A stretch of 64,000 bases of DNA from the NCBI GenBank assembly GCA_003024785.1, contig PUQB01000077.1, positions 186,001 through 250,000 on the forward strand, written 5' to 3'. Origin of the DNA: Selaginella tamariscina. Its lineage: Eukaryota > Streptophyta > Lycopodiopsida > Selaginellales > Selaginellaceae. The first letter of the stretch is position 1; each line of letters opens with the position of its first letter. Below the pieces are notes generated by a model. It ran no database searches. It saw only the letters and a program-made list of their open reading frames with translations, and was not told the DNA's origin. Both the position numbers and the translations under genes were made by a program. Of the stretch, positions 1 through 9,808 are shown one piece after another.

Positions 1-70
1 AATATGCATATGCAATAATACATAATTATGTTTAGAGATAATATCTCATGTTTGATTAATACAACTGATG

Positions 71-1107
71 GGCGGGATTAATCCCGCCCACGAATCCCTC
101 CGACGAGGAACGGTCGGCGGGATTAATCCCGCCGCCGACTCAACCCTTCGGAGAGAGTCGGCGGGATTAATCCCGCCTTGGACTCCCTCCGACAAGGAAG
201 AGCCGGCGGGATTAATCCCGCCGCCTCTTCCTCCTCGGGGGAGTCCGGCGGGATTAATCCCCCGACTCTCTCCGACGAGGAAGGGAGTCCGGCGGGATTA
301 ATCCCGCCGCCGACTCAACCCCTTCGGAGAGAGCGGCGGGATTAATCCCGCCTTGGACTCCCTCCGACAAGGAAGAGTCGGCGGGATTAATCCCGCCGCC
401 TCTTCCTCCGGGGGAGTCCGGCGGGATTAATCCCGCCGACTCTCTCGAGGAAGGGAGTCCGGCGGGATTAATCCCGCCGCCGACTCAACCCCTTCGGAGA
501 GAGTCGGCGGGATTAATCCCGCCTTGGACTCCCTCCGACAAGGAAGATCGGCGGGATTAATCCCGCCGCCTCTTCCTCCGACGAGGAAGGGAGTCCGGCG
601 GGATTAATCCCGCCGACTCCCTCCGCGAGGAGAGTCGGCGGGATTAATCCCGCCGGACTCCCTTCCTCGTCGGAGGAAGAGGCGGTCGGGATTAATCCCG
701 CCGGCTCTTCCTTGTCGGAGGGAGTCCAAGGCGGGATTAATCCCGCCCACAATTCTTACGACGGGGAATGGGTGGCGGGATTAAACCCGCACATAACTCT
801 CTCCAAAACTATGATTTCAAAGAGATTCGGGATAAATCCTGTCCCCAAATCTTTAAAACAGGGAAGTGGTGGCGAGATTAATCCCGCCACCCCTTCCCTG
901 CCTCCTAAAATGGTTGGCGGGATTAATCCCGCCGACAACTCTTTCTAATAAATTCTGGTAACTCTTCATCAGTTGAGAAGGTTATCGACGGGATTAATCC
1001 CGCCACTCTTTTCAGTGGCGGAGAAGCATTGCCCGGAGATGGTGGCGGGATTAATCCCGCCACTTCTTCAAGAGGCGAAAAAGAAATGGCCGGATTAATC
1101 CCGCCGC
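71..1107. repeat. Palindromic satellite array I
   Basis: About two dozen copies of the perfect 18-bp palindrome GGCGGGATTAATCCCGCC lie in tandem. The first four start at 71, 116, 160 and 205, a period of 44-45 bp. The spacers are a small recurring set of GACTC/CTTCC-rich segments, several of which are reverse complements of others, so larger hairpins can also form. Copies from about 770 on are more diverged and more widely spaced. The core contains two inverted GGATTA sites, a sequence that some homeodomain and GARP/Myb-like proteins bind; whether a protein binds here is unknown. Open frames across the array (GGINPA/AGLIPP peptides on both strands) follow from the palindrome and are not taken as genes. 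Confidence 0.95.
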
Positions 1108-1740
1108 CCCGGTTAACCTAGAATATTAAGTTAAAAGGATATTTAAACGTGATAAATCCCTAACGGAATATATTATAATCCTAATGCATTTCTAAACCCC
1201 TAAATTGTAATTTTAAGAGAGAATGTAAGAGAGTGAATCTTAATAAGTATTTTTAAATTTGTTTATAATACTTACTTGTAAACTGAAGGCGCCGTGCTTT
1301 CCTATAAAGAATAGCACCCAATTTAATCTCGCTCCTGAGATGATCACTATGAAGAAAAAAGAAGATCTACAGAGTGAAAAATACAGAAATGAAGAAACCC
1401 TTGCCGGAGAAAGAACCAGATCTGAATTTGAGTGGGAAATTAAATGCATTTTCAAATTTACATGTCAGACCGACAATACATATGTCAGAAATTCAAATTT
1501 TTTAAAAAGAACAGAAAATAAAATTTAAGATGAGTTGACACAAATATCCGACACTCTGACATATATACTCTCCAGTTCCAATGAGTATTTTAAAATTGCA
1601 TTTAATGTTATTCAAGTGATTCAAGCTGTTTAATATTACGAAATTTTAGACTATATTCTACATTCTTAGTATTCAAGTATATTTATATTATATATATATA
1701 TAAATATATACTTATACAATAAATAAATTGATATATTATT
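1108..1740. other. AT-rich spacer, nothing recognised
   Basis: This AT-rich stretch separates the palindromic array from an AT-rich repeat. A short open frame on each strand at 1240-1528 has no recognisable motif. I see no gene here. Confidence 0.6.
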
Positions 1741-2470
1741 ATGTATCATTAAAATATATTCATAGTCTGTTTATTATTATTATTTTCTTAATTACTCGAG
1801 TATTTAGTTTTCATTTCCTAGTATCAATGGGATATTCTTTAATATTTTATTAATATTTGAAGAATATTCTAATATTAAACCTGATTATCATAATTAAATT
1901 AGTCTTGTTCTTAATTATTGCAGTAATTATTCTACATTTGTATATATTAATGGGATTTTCTCAATTAATTTGTTATTATTTCAAGAATATTCATGTGTTA
2001 AACCTTATTATCAATATTAAATTAATACACACTATGAACATATTTTAAATTATACATAATAATACATCATTTTATCTAATATATAGTCATATATAGTTTT
2101 AATAATATATATATTAATATCATTTCCTTAATTACTTGAGTAATTAATCTTCTTTATATTAATGGGATATTCTTTATTATTTTCTTATTATTCCAAGAAT
2201 ATTCCAATATTAAACATGATTATGATAATTAATTTAGTTAATTATTTGAGTACTTAATTTACATTTGTATATATTAATGGGATTTTCTCAATTAATTTCT
2301 TATTATTTCAAGAATATTTCAATGTTAAACCTTTTTATCAATATTAAATTAATTATATTATTAAAACTATATATGGCTATATATTAGATAAAATCATATA
2401 TTATTATGTATAATTTAAAATATGTTCCTAGTGTGTTTATTAATTTTATTTTCTTAATTATTCGATGTTT
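1740..2470. repeat. AT-rich degenerate tandem repeat
   Basis: A diverged AT-rich unit recurs about four times, near 1825, 1945, 2155 and 2275. Shared marks are ATTAATGGGATNTTCT, then an AAGAATATTC block and a TTAAACCTNATTATCA block. Spacing is irregular at about 120-210 bp. No coding signal was seen. Confidence 0.65.
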
Positions 2471-2699
2471 GTTTTGCACACATATATAAACACAATCATA
2501 AATTTACACACGCATTACAAGAACTTACAAAAACACATATGCACACACATGCACAACCCTAAACCAAACTGAAGAAATAGGTTGCTTCTTTATTGAAAAC
2601 ATCATGTTAACGCATGTATGATATATGTACTCAATCTGTGTGACTGTATGTAACACATTGAATTTACATGTGTAATATTTATATTAAGCTTGTTGGAGC

Positions 2700-2729
2700 A
2701 AACCCTAAACCCTAAACCCTAAACCCTAA
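2700..2729. repeat. Interstitial telomere repeat
   Basis: Four back-to-back copies of the plant-type CCCTAAA unit. A weaker pair of copies lies at about 3165-3184. The run is far too short for a working chromosome end, so it is an interstitial block left by break repair or insertion. Confidence 0.85.
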
Positions 2730-2739
2730 TATGTAACAC

Positions 2740-3300
2740 AATGAATTTACTCATGTAATATGTATGTATGTCTGTGTGTATACACGTGTGCATGTATATA
2801 TGTGTACTCTGTATGTATATATGTGTACTTTCTGTCTTCTCTCATACATACACACCATGCATGATCCATGTTAATATGTACTGTCTCTCTCTCTCAAACA
2901 TACAACCATGCATGATCTATAATATGTACTCGGTCTCTCTAATATTATGTACTAATATGTATGTATGTCTGTGTGTATAATACACACCATGCATGATCCA
3001 TAATATGTACTGTCTCTCTTCTCTCATATACTATGTATGTATATCTGTGTATAATATGTGTAAGTATATATGTGTACTAATATATGCAATGTGTACAAAA
3101 ATAATTTTTCAACACTCTTCTTTCTCTCATACATACACACCATGCATGATCCATCCTAAATCCAAAACCCTAAACCCTAAACCCATGTAATATGTGTGTA
3201 TGTCTGTGTGTATACACGTGTGTATGTATATATTATGTGTATTAATATATGCAATGTATTGATGTATTGATACACATGAAACTTTAACACTCTCATGGAC
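2740..3300. repeat. TGTATGTCTGTGTGTA / CATGCATGATCC minisatellite
   Basis: Two motifs, ATGTATGTCTGTGTGTAT and CACACCATGCATGATCCAT, recur with variable spacing. Short frames such as 2768-2980 only reflect the simple composition. The CCCTAAA runs are embedded at both sides of this block. Confidence 0.7.
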
Positions 3301-3559
3301 ACACACATGTTAAATCCCTGCATGATTTATATTTTTGAGGTGTATGTGATACACCACGCACACGCACGCGCTAATAATATAATGAAAGAATATTCGTTTA
3401 GGGCGAATCTATATTTTATTCTTTTTAGGGTTTAAGTATATTCTCAGAGGAATATTCTATTAGGGTTGATATATATATTTAATTCCTTTAGGGTTTAGGT
3501 ATATTCTTAGGGTTTCAAGAGGCGGCGGCTGTGAAATCGGCGCGGCGGCTGTGCACACA

Positions 3560-3568
3560 GGTGAGATC

Positions 3569-3599
<31 letters not shown>

Positions 3600-3769
3600 A
3601 TATGTATAGGAGTGTGCGTATAATTTTATTTATTAGTTTTATCTCTCTCACACACGCATACACACGATATACATATACACATATATATATATATACCTAT
3701 ACATATATACATACATATATTATGTGTACCAGTATCTGTAAATTTTTTTTTATATGATCTTGCTTTACA

Positions 3770-3818
<49 letters not shown>

Positions 3819-3908
3819 ACATATATATATTATATATATATTATGTGTACCAGTATCTGTAAATTTTTTTTATTGATCTATCTCTCCCACACACACGCGC
3901 ACTGCTTT

Positions 3909-3941
<33 letters not shown>

Positions 3942-4093
3942 CACACACACACACACATTATATATATATATATTATATATATATTATGTGTACCAGTATC
4001 TGTAAATTTTTTTTTTATTGATCTATCTCTCCCACAACACGCGCACTGCTTACACAACACACACACACACACACACACACACAACACACACAC

Positions 4094-4127
<34 letters not shown>

Positions 4128-4750
4128 ATCAATGCATATTAACAAATAGTATACAACACTAGTTATATATATGCTTATATATTCATATGGGTTATATATC
4201 TATATACACACATATATATAGTGTGTGTTTTTCTGTATAATTTATTTATTTATTAGTTTTATCTCTCGCACACACACGCACACTCCTGTGTATGTATATA
4301 TGTGTGTGTGTGTGTGTTTGTTTATCTGTTTGATTTTATTTGTTTCGCTCACACACGCATACACACATATACATATACATATATATATACCTATATACAT
4401 ATAATAACATACAACACTAGTTTATATATATGCTTATATATTCATAGACTCTCTCTCTTTCTCTATAGATGATATTATCTATACACACATATATATGTGT
4501 GTTATCTGTATAATTTTATTTATTTATTAGTTTATCTTCGCAACCACCACGCACACTCTAGCTATATTATATGTGTGTGTGTGTGTTTGTTTATCTGTAT
4601 GATTTTATTTGTTTCGCTCACACGCATACACACGAATATACATATACACACATATATATACCTATGCCACACATATATTAGGTGTACCAGTATGCTGTAA
4701 TTTTATTTATTTATCTATCTCTTGCACACACACGTACACTCCTATACTAC

Positions 4751-4793
<43 letters not shown>

Positions 4794-4810
4794 TATATAT
4801 GTGTGTGTTT
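3560..4810. repeat. CA/TG/TA microsatellite with larger tandem block
   Basis: Long (CA)n, (TG)n and (TA)n runs are nested inside a larger unit. The unit starts with TATGTGTACCAGTATCTGTA followed by a T run and GATCTATCTCTCCC, at about 3720, 3842 and 3984, with a weaker copy near 4678. Period is roughly 120-140 bp for the first three. Frames in this region are low-complexity artefacts. Confidence 0.9.
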
Positions 4811-5741
4811 TTATCTCGCTAAGCCCCTCGAGCGGCGGGATTAATCCCGCCGCTATAGGTTATAGCCTCGGCGGCGGATTAATCCCGCCGCTATATGGTT
4901 GGGGCCATGGCGGCGGGATTAATCCTGCTGCCCAGGCCCTTCAGGCATGGGTGAGCGGCGGGATAATCCCGCCGCCGAGGCCCTTCACGCAGGCTATGGG
5001 CGGGATTAATCCCGCCGGATTCCGCGTAGGGCATTTACGGGATGGGCGCGGGATTAATCCCGCCGCCGAGCCCCTGCAGGCCATGGGCGCGGCGATTAAT
5101 CCCGCCGCTCTTCGGTTTGTTGTAGAGCGGCGGATTAATCCCGCCGCCCAGGGAATTCACGCAGGACATGAACGGCGGGATTAATCCGGCCCCACGCTCA
5201 TGCCCTTCGCGGAGGGCGCGGGATTAATCCCGCCGTCCATGTCCTGCGTGAATTCCTGGGCGGCGATTAATCCCGCCCCCACCATCCCTGTCCAAAAATG
5301 CCTTACATGGTGGCGGGATTAATCCCGCCGCGTACGCATGCCTGCGCGGAATTGGCGGGATTTATCCCGCCGCCATTGGCCTGCCTGAAGGGTCTAGGCG
5401 GCGAGATTAATCCCGCAAAATTTCGCATAGGGCATTGGCGTTCGGCGGGATTAATCCCGCCGACTAAGGCACGAGTGAAGGCCCTGGGAGGCGGATTAAT
5501 CCCGCCGGACGCCAATTCCCTGTCGGAATCGGGCGGGATTAATCCCGCCGCCATTGCCTGTCTGAAGTGCCTAGCGGCGGGATTAATCCCTCCCGATTCC
5601 GCGAAGGGAATTGGCGTCCGGCGGGATTAATCCCGCCGCATAGGGACCGAGTGAATCCCGCCGCATAGGGACCGAGTAAAATATATATTAATCCCTGTGC
5701 GGCGGGATTAATCCCACCGAGTCTTCAATGCCTGTTGGAGA

Positions 5742-5870
5742 AATGAATCTCGCCACCCTTCCCTTTTTCCTCCATTGGTGAGTTGGACCAATCCCAAACG
5801 TTTCTGTATAAGATGTAGAAGGTTTACAACATACCAATGGAGGGGACTGGGAAGGGTGGCGAGATTCATT
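5742..5870. repeat. Foldback hairpin, copy 1
   Basis: Inverted arms of about 37 bp, at 5742-5778 and 5833-5870, surround a loop of about 54 bp. The arms carry GCCACCCTTCCC on one side and GGGAAGGGTGGC on the other. The unit is repeated directly about 229 bp downstream with a few changes. Confidence 0.85.
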
Positions 5871-5970
5871 TAACCATCCCTTACATGGTGGTTTAGGGTG
5901 TAGGCCCAGATCGAGTGAAGGCCCTGGGCGGCGGGATTAATCCCGCCGAGTCTTCAATGCCTGTTGGAGG

Positions 5971-6098
5971 AATGAATCCCGCCACCCTTCCTTTTTTCTC
6001 CATTGGTGAGTCGGACCAATCCCAAACGTTTCTGTCTGAGACGTAGAAGGTTTTCAACATACCAATGGAGAGAATTGGGAAGGGTGGGGAAATTCATT
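5971..6098. repeat. Foldback hairpin, copy 2
   Basis: A direct repeat of the hairpin at 5742-5870, with similar arms (about 5971-6007 and 6060-6098) and the same loop core CCAATCCCAAACGTTTCTGT. The left parts of the two repeat units each follow a palindrome core and GTCTTCAATGCCTGTTGGAG, so the duplication includes part of the array. Confidence 0.85.
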
Positions 6099-6416
6099 TA
6101 ACCATCACTTACATGGTGGGCGAGATTAATCCCGCCCCTTTCTGGAGTCACTGAAGGGGTGTGAGAAATAAATCCTGCCCAGTTCTCTCTGAGACCGAGA
6201 AGGGTGGCAAGATTAATTCCGCACTCCCGTTCAAGGCCTCCAGAAAGGTGGCGAGATTAATCCCGCCCACTCTTTCAGGAGGCATTGAAGGGGTGGCGAG
6301 ATTAATCCTTCCATGTGAATATATATGTGTATTAGTATATATAAGTTGCATATCTCATTTTATTTACTTTTATCATCTTTCATAATATTTCGAGTAAAAG
6401 CTAGGAATCTATGTAA

Positions 6417-6503
6417 AACTGTCCAGAGCTCACATTTGTGGTGGTTCTAAAACGAAATGTTATCTTTCTTTTGCACTAACACAAATGTGAGCTTCGGACA
6501 GTT
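6417..6503 (+). other. 87-bp hairpin, miRNA-precursor-like
   Basis: Arms of 24 nt (6417-6440 and 6480-6503) pair with only two adjacent mismatches around a 39-nt loop. The size and pairing resemble a plant microRNA precursor, but a very short foldback element would look the same. It lies about 140 bp upstream of the first proposed exon of the fusion locus. No known microRNA was recognised. Confidence 0.5.
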
Positions 6504-6741
6504 AATTACGTCTACTTCTCTCTGTGTATTATTTTTGTATATTCGGGTTTATACAAGTGTGTGTGCGTTTTTATATAATTTATATTTATAGTGTATTATT
6601 TTGCAGAAGGACGATTTGATCAAACAAGGAGATCGAGTCATTAGTATGGAGTCGTCGTCAAATTCTGGGTAAGAATTAAAATAAAATCTGTTATACTCGG
6701 ATACTTGAACTAATCATTTTTGTATTCAGATGTGGAATTGA

Positions 6742-7318
6742 GTGACATTAAAGACAAGAGCAGGAGAAGAGATGGGCAGGGGGATTCTGGAATCAACTTG
6801 GCCATATTTTAAGATAAATGGGAAGCGCATTGGAGCAACCATGGTTGCTGTCAAATTAACCTCTGTCACATCTCATGGACAAGCAAAACAATGGAAAGTA
6901 GATTCGCTAGTCAAGCACCCGAAAGCAGGCTGCGAACCCAGATTGGACGATGCTCGACAGATATGCCTTGTTCCATCCAATGTCACGTTCTCGGATCCAG
7001 AGGTCGTCAGTTACAACATTAATCTCGGTTTTGTCGACTTGTGGATAATGACGTTCACGTGTTCACTAATGATGTTGACCTTGGAGTTCTTCTTCAACTC
7101 AACGAAAGCCCATCTATGGAGGGGATCCATCTGGATGTCTACTTCGAAGATCTTCAGACTCATCGAGTAGGTGTATTGTCAGGAGATATTGCTTCACAAT
7201 ACAGAAAATCAGCAAGTGGAGCAATCTTCCCTCTTCACATTGAAGAAGAACACAGCGACATCATAAGGGAGATTGAGAAGGTGGCTCGGTCTCAGGTTCT
7301 CTACAGATCACGTTCAAT
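6742..7318 (+). CDS. Unknown N-terminal region of the fusion locus
   Basis: Coding-like sequence in two frames: about 6760-7037, then 7041-7318. It contains a basic segment around the residues KQWKVDSLVKHPK and a following part with GVLLQLNES and RVGVLSGDIASQY. I recognise no domain. Codon use and base composition match the ParB-like part that follows, so it is taken as the amino-terminal region of the same protein. The frame change near 7040 cannot be explained by an intron, because no AG acceptor lies in the needed place. An upstream mini-exon at 6646-6668, ending at a GGGTAAG donor, could supply the start codon. Confidence 0.45.
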
Positions 7319-8041
7319 TTGCTTAGGAAGCTTCGGGAGCTGGAGAGTGTGCCGAGAACACTAGAACAGCTGCAGTCGGGGATCACACATGTTGATTCGG
7401 ATCGCAAAAGAAAATCATCAATCGTTTTGTCAGCTGCACCTGTGGCATCTCATGCTGCAATAAGTCACAAGGAAATGATGTTGGATGATAAGATTTATCC
7501 TTGTAGGGTTAAATATTGCAGCGTCAACCCAAACTTCAATTACAGGCCACTCAACCAGGAACGTGTAGCTGAGCTCATGGAGAAGATGAAGGACGACAAT
7601 TCTTATACCGTTCCACATAATGCTGTTTTGTGTCCATACTATGAAAGAAGGAAGGGTGCTGACAAAGTCTGGATCACAACACCAGAACAACTCATGAAGA
7701 TTCAGACGGAGAATAAAAGATCTATCAAGTACTACATCATTAGTGGCCAGCACACAATAACGGCAGCCCAACGACTTCTCGATGAACACAACAAAGGAAC
7801 GATGGCAACAAAACTTTCCGAGCATACCCGTGAGAAGCTGACAAAAAGATCGGCGTTTTTAGCTAAGCCGAATCTCACAATCGAGCAGTACCATAAGTTA
7901 TCGGCGGAATGGGACGCTGCCGACACCAACCACTACAACAGCAAAATATGGGAGAAGTTTAAACACACGCGAGCCGTGTGGGAATCTCTTCAGCGACCAC
8001 AAAGAGCTACCGCAGGGAATACACAATCTGCGGAATACCGG
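7319..8041 (+). CDS. ParB-like (ParB/sulfiredoxin fold) domain
   Basis: About 240 codons in one frame. The core resembles ParB N-terminal/DGQHR-type domains: a first part with RPLNQERVAELMEKM, in the position of the usual NPR-containing strand-helix, and about 100 residues later ISGQHTITAAQRL, matching the conserved G-[EQ]-H-R-x-x-A-A-x-x-L helix except that Thr replaces Arg. Family members bind DNA or NTP, and some are nucleases. In phages and bacteria ParB-like domains are often fused upstream of a DNA methyltransferase, which is the order seen here. The C-terminal part (to SAEYR) is helical and unknown. The segment ends at a CGG|GTAAGC donor (GT at 8042). The call rests on motif reading; structure prediction would settle it. 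Confidence 0.5.
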
Positions 8042-8057
8042 GTAAGCAAATTGTTTG

Positions 8058-8075
8058 GGCGGGATTTATCTCGCC
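8058..8075. repeat. Diverged copy of the satellite palindrome inside an intron
   Basis: GGCGGGATTTATCTCGCC differs from the array core at two positions. It lies just after the GTAAGC donor of the ParB-like segment, inside the likely intron (8042 to about 8102). It is the only copy found outside the two arrays. Confidence 0.6.
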
Positions 8076-8134
8076 GGTATATTAATCTGTCTTTTTCCTC
8101 AGAGAGTTAAATTGCAGCAGTTGATTTTGCCCAG

Positions 8135-8593
8135 GTGGGCGGGAAGGAAACATCATTTCTGATGATGTTGATTTCTTGCCCCGAAGATAGGATCTTTGCC
8201 AAATGGTTGGGGATTATGGAATCCTTTTCAAAAGGAACACTGAAGAAGAAGCAGACAAGTGAAGGGGAGCCCTCAGAAAAGTCTGCAAAGAAACCCAGTA
8301 AGACGCCGAAGGCTAAGTCTGTTCAATCTACAAAGGATGTAGACAACGATTTCAAGCTCACATGGTTGAAGCCTTTAAATGGAACAACGATGGAGGAGAT
8401 GGAAGTCTTGGCTGATTTGGTGATCGATGGCAAACTACAAATTAATAACAGCAGCCCAACCTCTCCTTTTCATCTCAAGGCAATGGAGTTGAAGACGGTC
8501 AGGCATTTCAAGGAGTGGTTGGGAATACACTGCCACAAACTGGGTTGGACCTCGACTTCAACATATGAAGAGGTAGCAAATATTTGCATGTGA
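8135..8593 (+). CDS. Lysine-rich linker region of the fusion locus
   Basis: An open segment of about 150 codons between the ParB-like and methyltransferase-like parts. The first third continues a folded domain (FAKWLGIMESFSKGT). A low-complexity basic linker follows (KKKQTSEGEPSEKSAKKPSK), then a helical part with LKTVRHFKEWLGIHCHKLGW. Just upstream, the other frame from 8103 reads KLQQLILPRWAGRK, which looks like real coding sequence, so the frame changes near 8140. No domain is recognised. The basic linker would suit a nuclear DNA-binding protein. Confidence 0.45.
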   Translation: MGGKETSFLMMLISCPEDRIFAKWLGIMESFSKGTLKKKQTSEGEPSEKSAKKPSKTPKAKSVQSTKDVDNDFKLTWLKPLNGTTMEEMEVLADLVIDGKLQINNSSPTSPFHLKAMELKTVRHFKEWLGIHCHKLGWTSTSTYEEVANICM

Positions 8594-9706
8594 CGAACGA
8601 TGATATGCTTGTCGAATGGGTGAACCAATCGGAAGATCTAGGCAAGAATCTATTGCACGCCAACGCCAAAAAGGAGAACATTGGGATGACGCCTTCTCTT
8701 ATGGCAGTCCTTCAGCAGCGGAGAACCGAATTGAACCTTATAAAGGAGGATGCTACGAATCACGACAAGCCCTACAGATGTTTGTTGTTAGATTCGGAGA
8801 CTTTATGGGGTAACATCACTGCTTGTAGGAAACCGTTTCAATTGTTCGTGATGGATCGGCGGGTGTCAAAAAATCTTTCGACAGATAGGGCACTAGAGGA
8901 TCTGGTGGAGAAACTTAGCCGTGCAAGCATATACATAGAAGGTATTTATTATTGAATTCATGCTTGCGCTCTTCACTGATACCTACTTTTTCAGGTATTT
9001 ATTTCTTGATTCTTGCTCATGTCACCGATACTTTTGCCTTCGCCTTCGCCAAGAAGAATAGACATCGTTGGACAGGATTTTATATGAACGATGCTAATCC
9101 CAAGTGCATTGATACGTTGTTCACTTGGTTGTTAGGAATGCGCCAAACAATTTCAAGCTTCCAAATGACTGGCCAGGCATCTGTTTGCACTCCAACGGCC
9201 CTGAACCTCCATCCGATACACCGATAGGTATGAGTGACGTATTCGGCAATGTACGTTATCCAAACATTACAAGTCAAGCGGCACGGAGCATCGTCAACTT
9301 GATCAGGGGTCCTCACAGTGATGCGTGGGTTTTTGACTACTGCACTAGGGGGTCCGTCTTGAAGGAGTGTTACCTTCGGCATACATGTGTGTTTGCCGTT
9401 GAGAAGGATAAGACCATGGTTGAGGACCTGAACAAGTGGATAGATTGGGTCTCAACTGAGTACCCCAACGATTCCATAAAGGCGTATTTGAGAAAGTTCC
9501 CTCCAGATAAGTGCGATAGCTCTGAAGGTGAATCTGGTTCAATCTCGAGTCTGAGAACGAACATCAATCAGATATTAGACCGGAAGTTATCTCGAGGAGT
9601 ACAGAACATTCGCACACTCCAGGACCCATGGAAACATCAATAGAAGATGCAGAAGATCTTGAACCATCTCACAAGCGGCTTAGACCTTCTTCGCCTCATT
9701 CAGAAG
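8584..9706 (+). CDS. Degenerate DNA methyltransferase-like domain (beta-class order)
   Basis: The parts are 8584-8941, an intron at 8942-8994 (G|GTATTT to TTTCAG|GT, frame kept), then 8995 to about 9120, 9125 to about 9590, and a tail to 9706. The order matches beta-class amino-methyltransferases. First comes a motif IV-like site, FQLFVMDRRVSKN, where DPP[YW] would be expected. A hydrophobic strand, GIYFLILAHVTDTFAF, follows, then a Pro/Asn stretch (VRYPNITSQAARSIVNLI). Last is a motif I-like strand, WVFDYCTRGSVLKECYLR, followed by VFAVEKD, which ends in the acidic residue that usually contacts the methyl donor. DPPY is replaced by DRRV and the F-x-G-x-G loop by YCTRGS, so catalysis is doubtful. 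The tail is acidic with a KRLRPSS cluster that could be a nuclear signal. Confidence 0.5.
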
Positions 9707-9808
9707 GTAATAGCGAAGAAGAATTGATAATGAATTGATAGAGTGATGAATAGTTGTAAATGAGTGTAACATAAGGCATTTTTGTATATTTCTTTTATAT
9801 TTGTACAG

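Larger units (their letters stand above)
4832..6310. repeat. Palindromic satellite array II
   Basis: A second array of the same 18-bp palindrome as at 71-1107. The spacers are different, GC-rich and more varied (for example CAGGCCCTTCAGGCATGGG), and many cores carry one or two changes. Copies become diverged toward the 3' end (GGCGAGATTAATCCCGCCC). Array II ends about 340 bp before the first proposed exon of the fusion locus. The shared core with unrelated spacers suggests that the palindrome itself is what has been kept or spread. Confidence 0.93.

Noticed and set aside
68-948. Open frames encoding GGINPA / AGLIPP repeat peptides on both strands.
   Set aside because: The palindrome GGCGGGATTAATCCCGCC reads as GGINPA or AGLIPP depending on frame and strand, so these frames follow from the satellite and do not indicate a protein.
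71-1107. CRISPR-like look: short palindromic repeats with regular spacing.
   Set aside because: The sequence is plant nuclear DNA, spacers recur and are partly reverse complements of each other, and no cas-like gene is near.
3460-4700. Several open frames rich in Cys-Val, Thr-His or Tyr-Ile repeats.
   Set aside because: They are translations of CA/TG/TA microsatellites.
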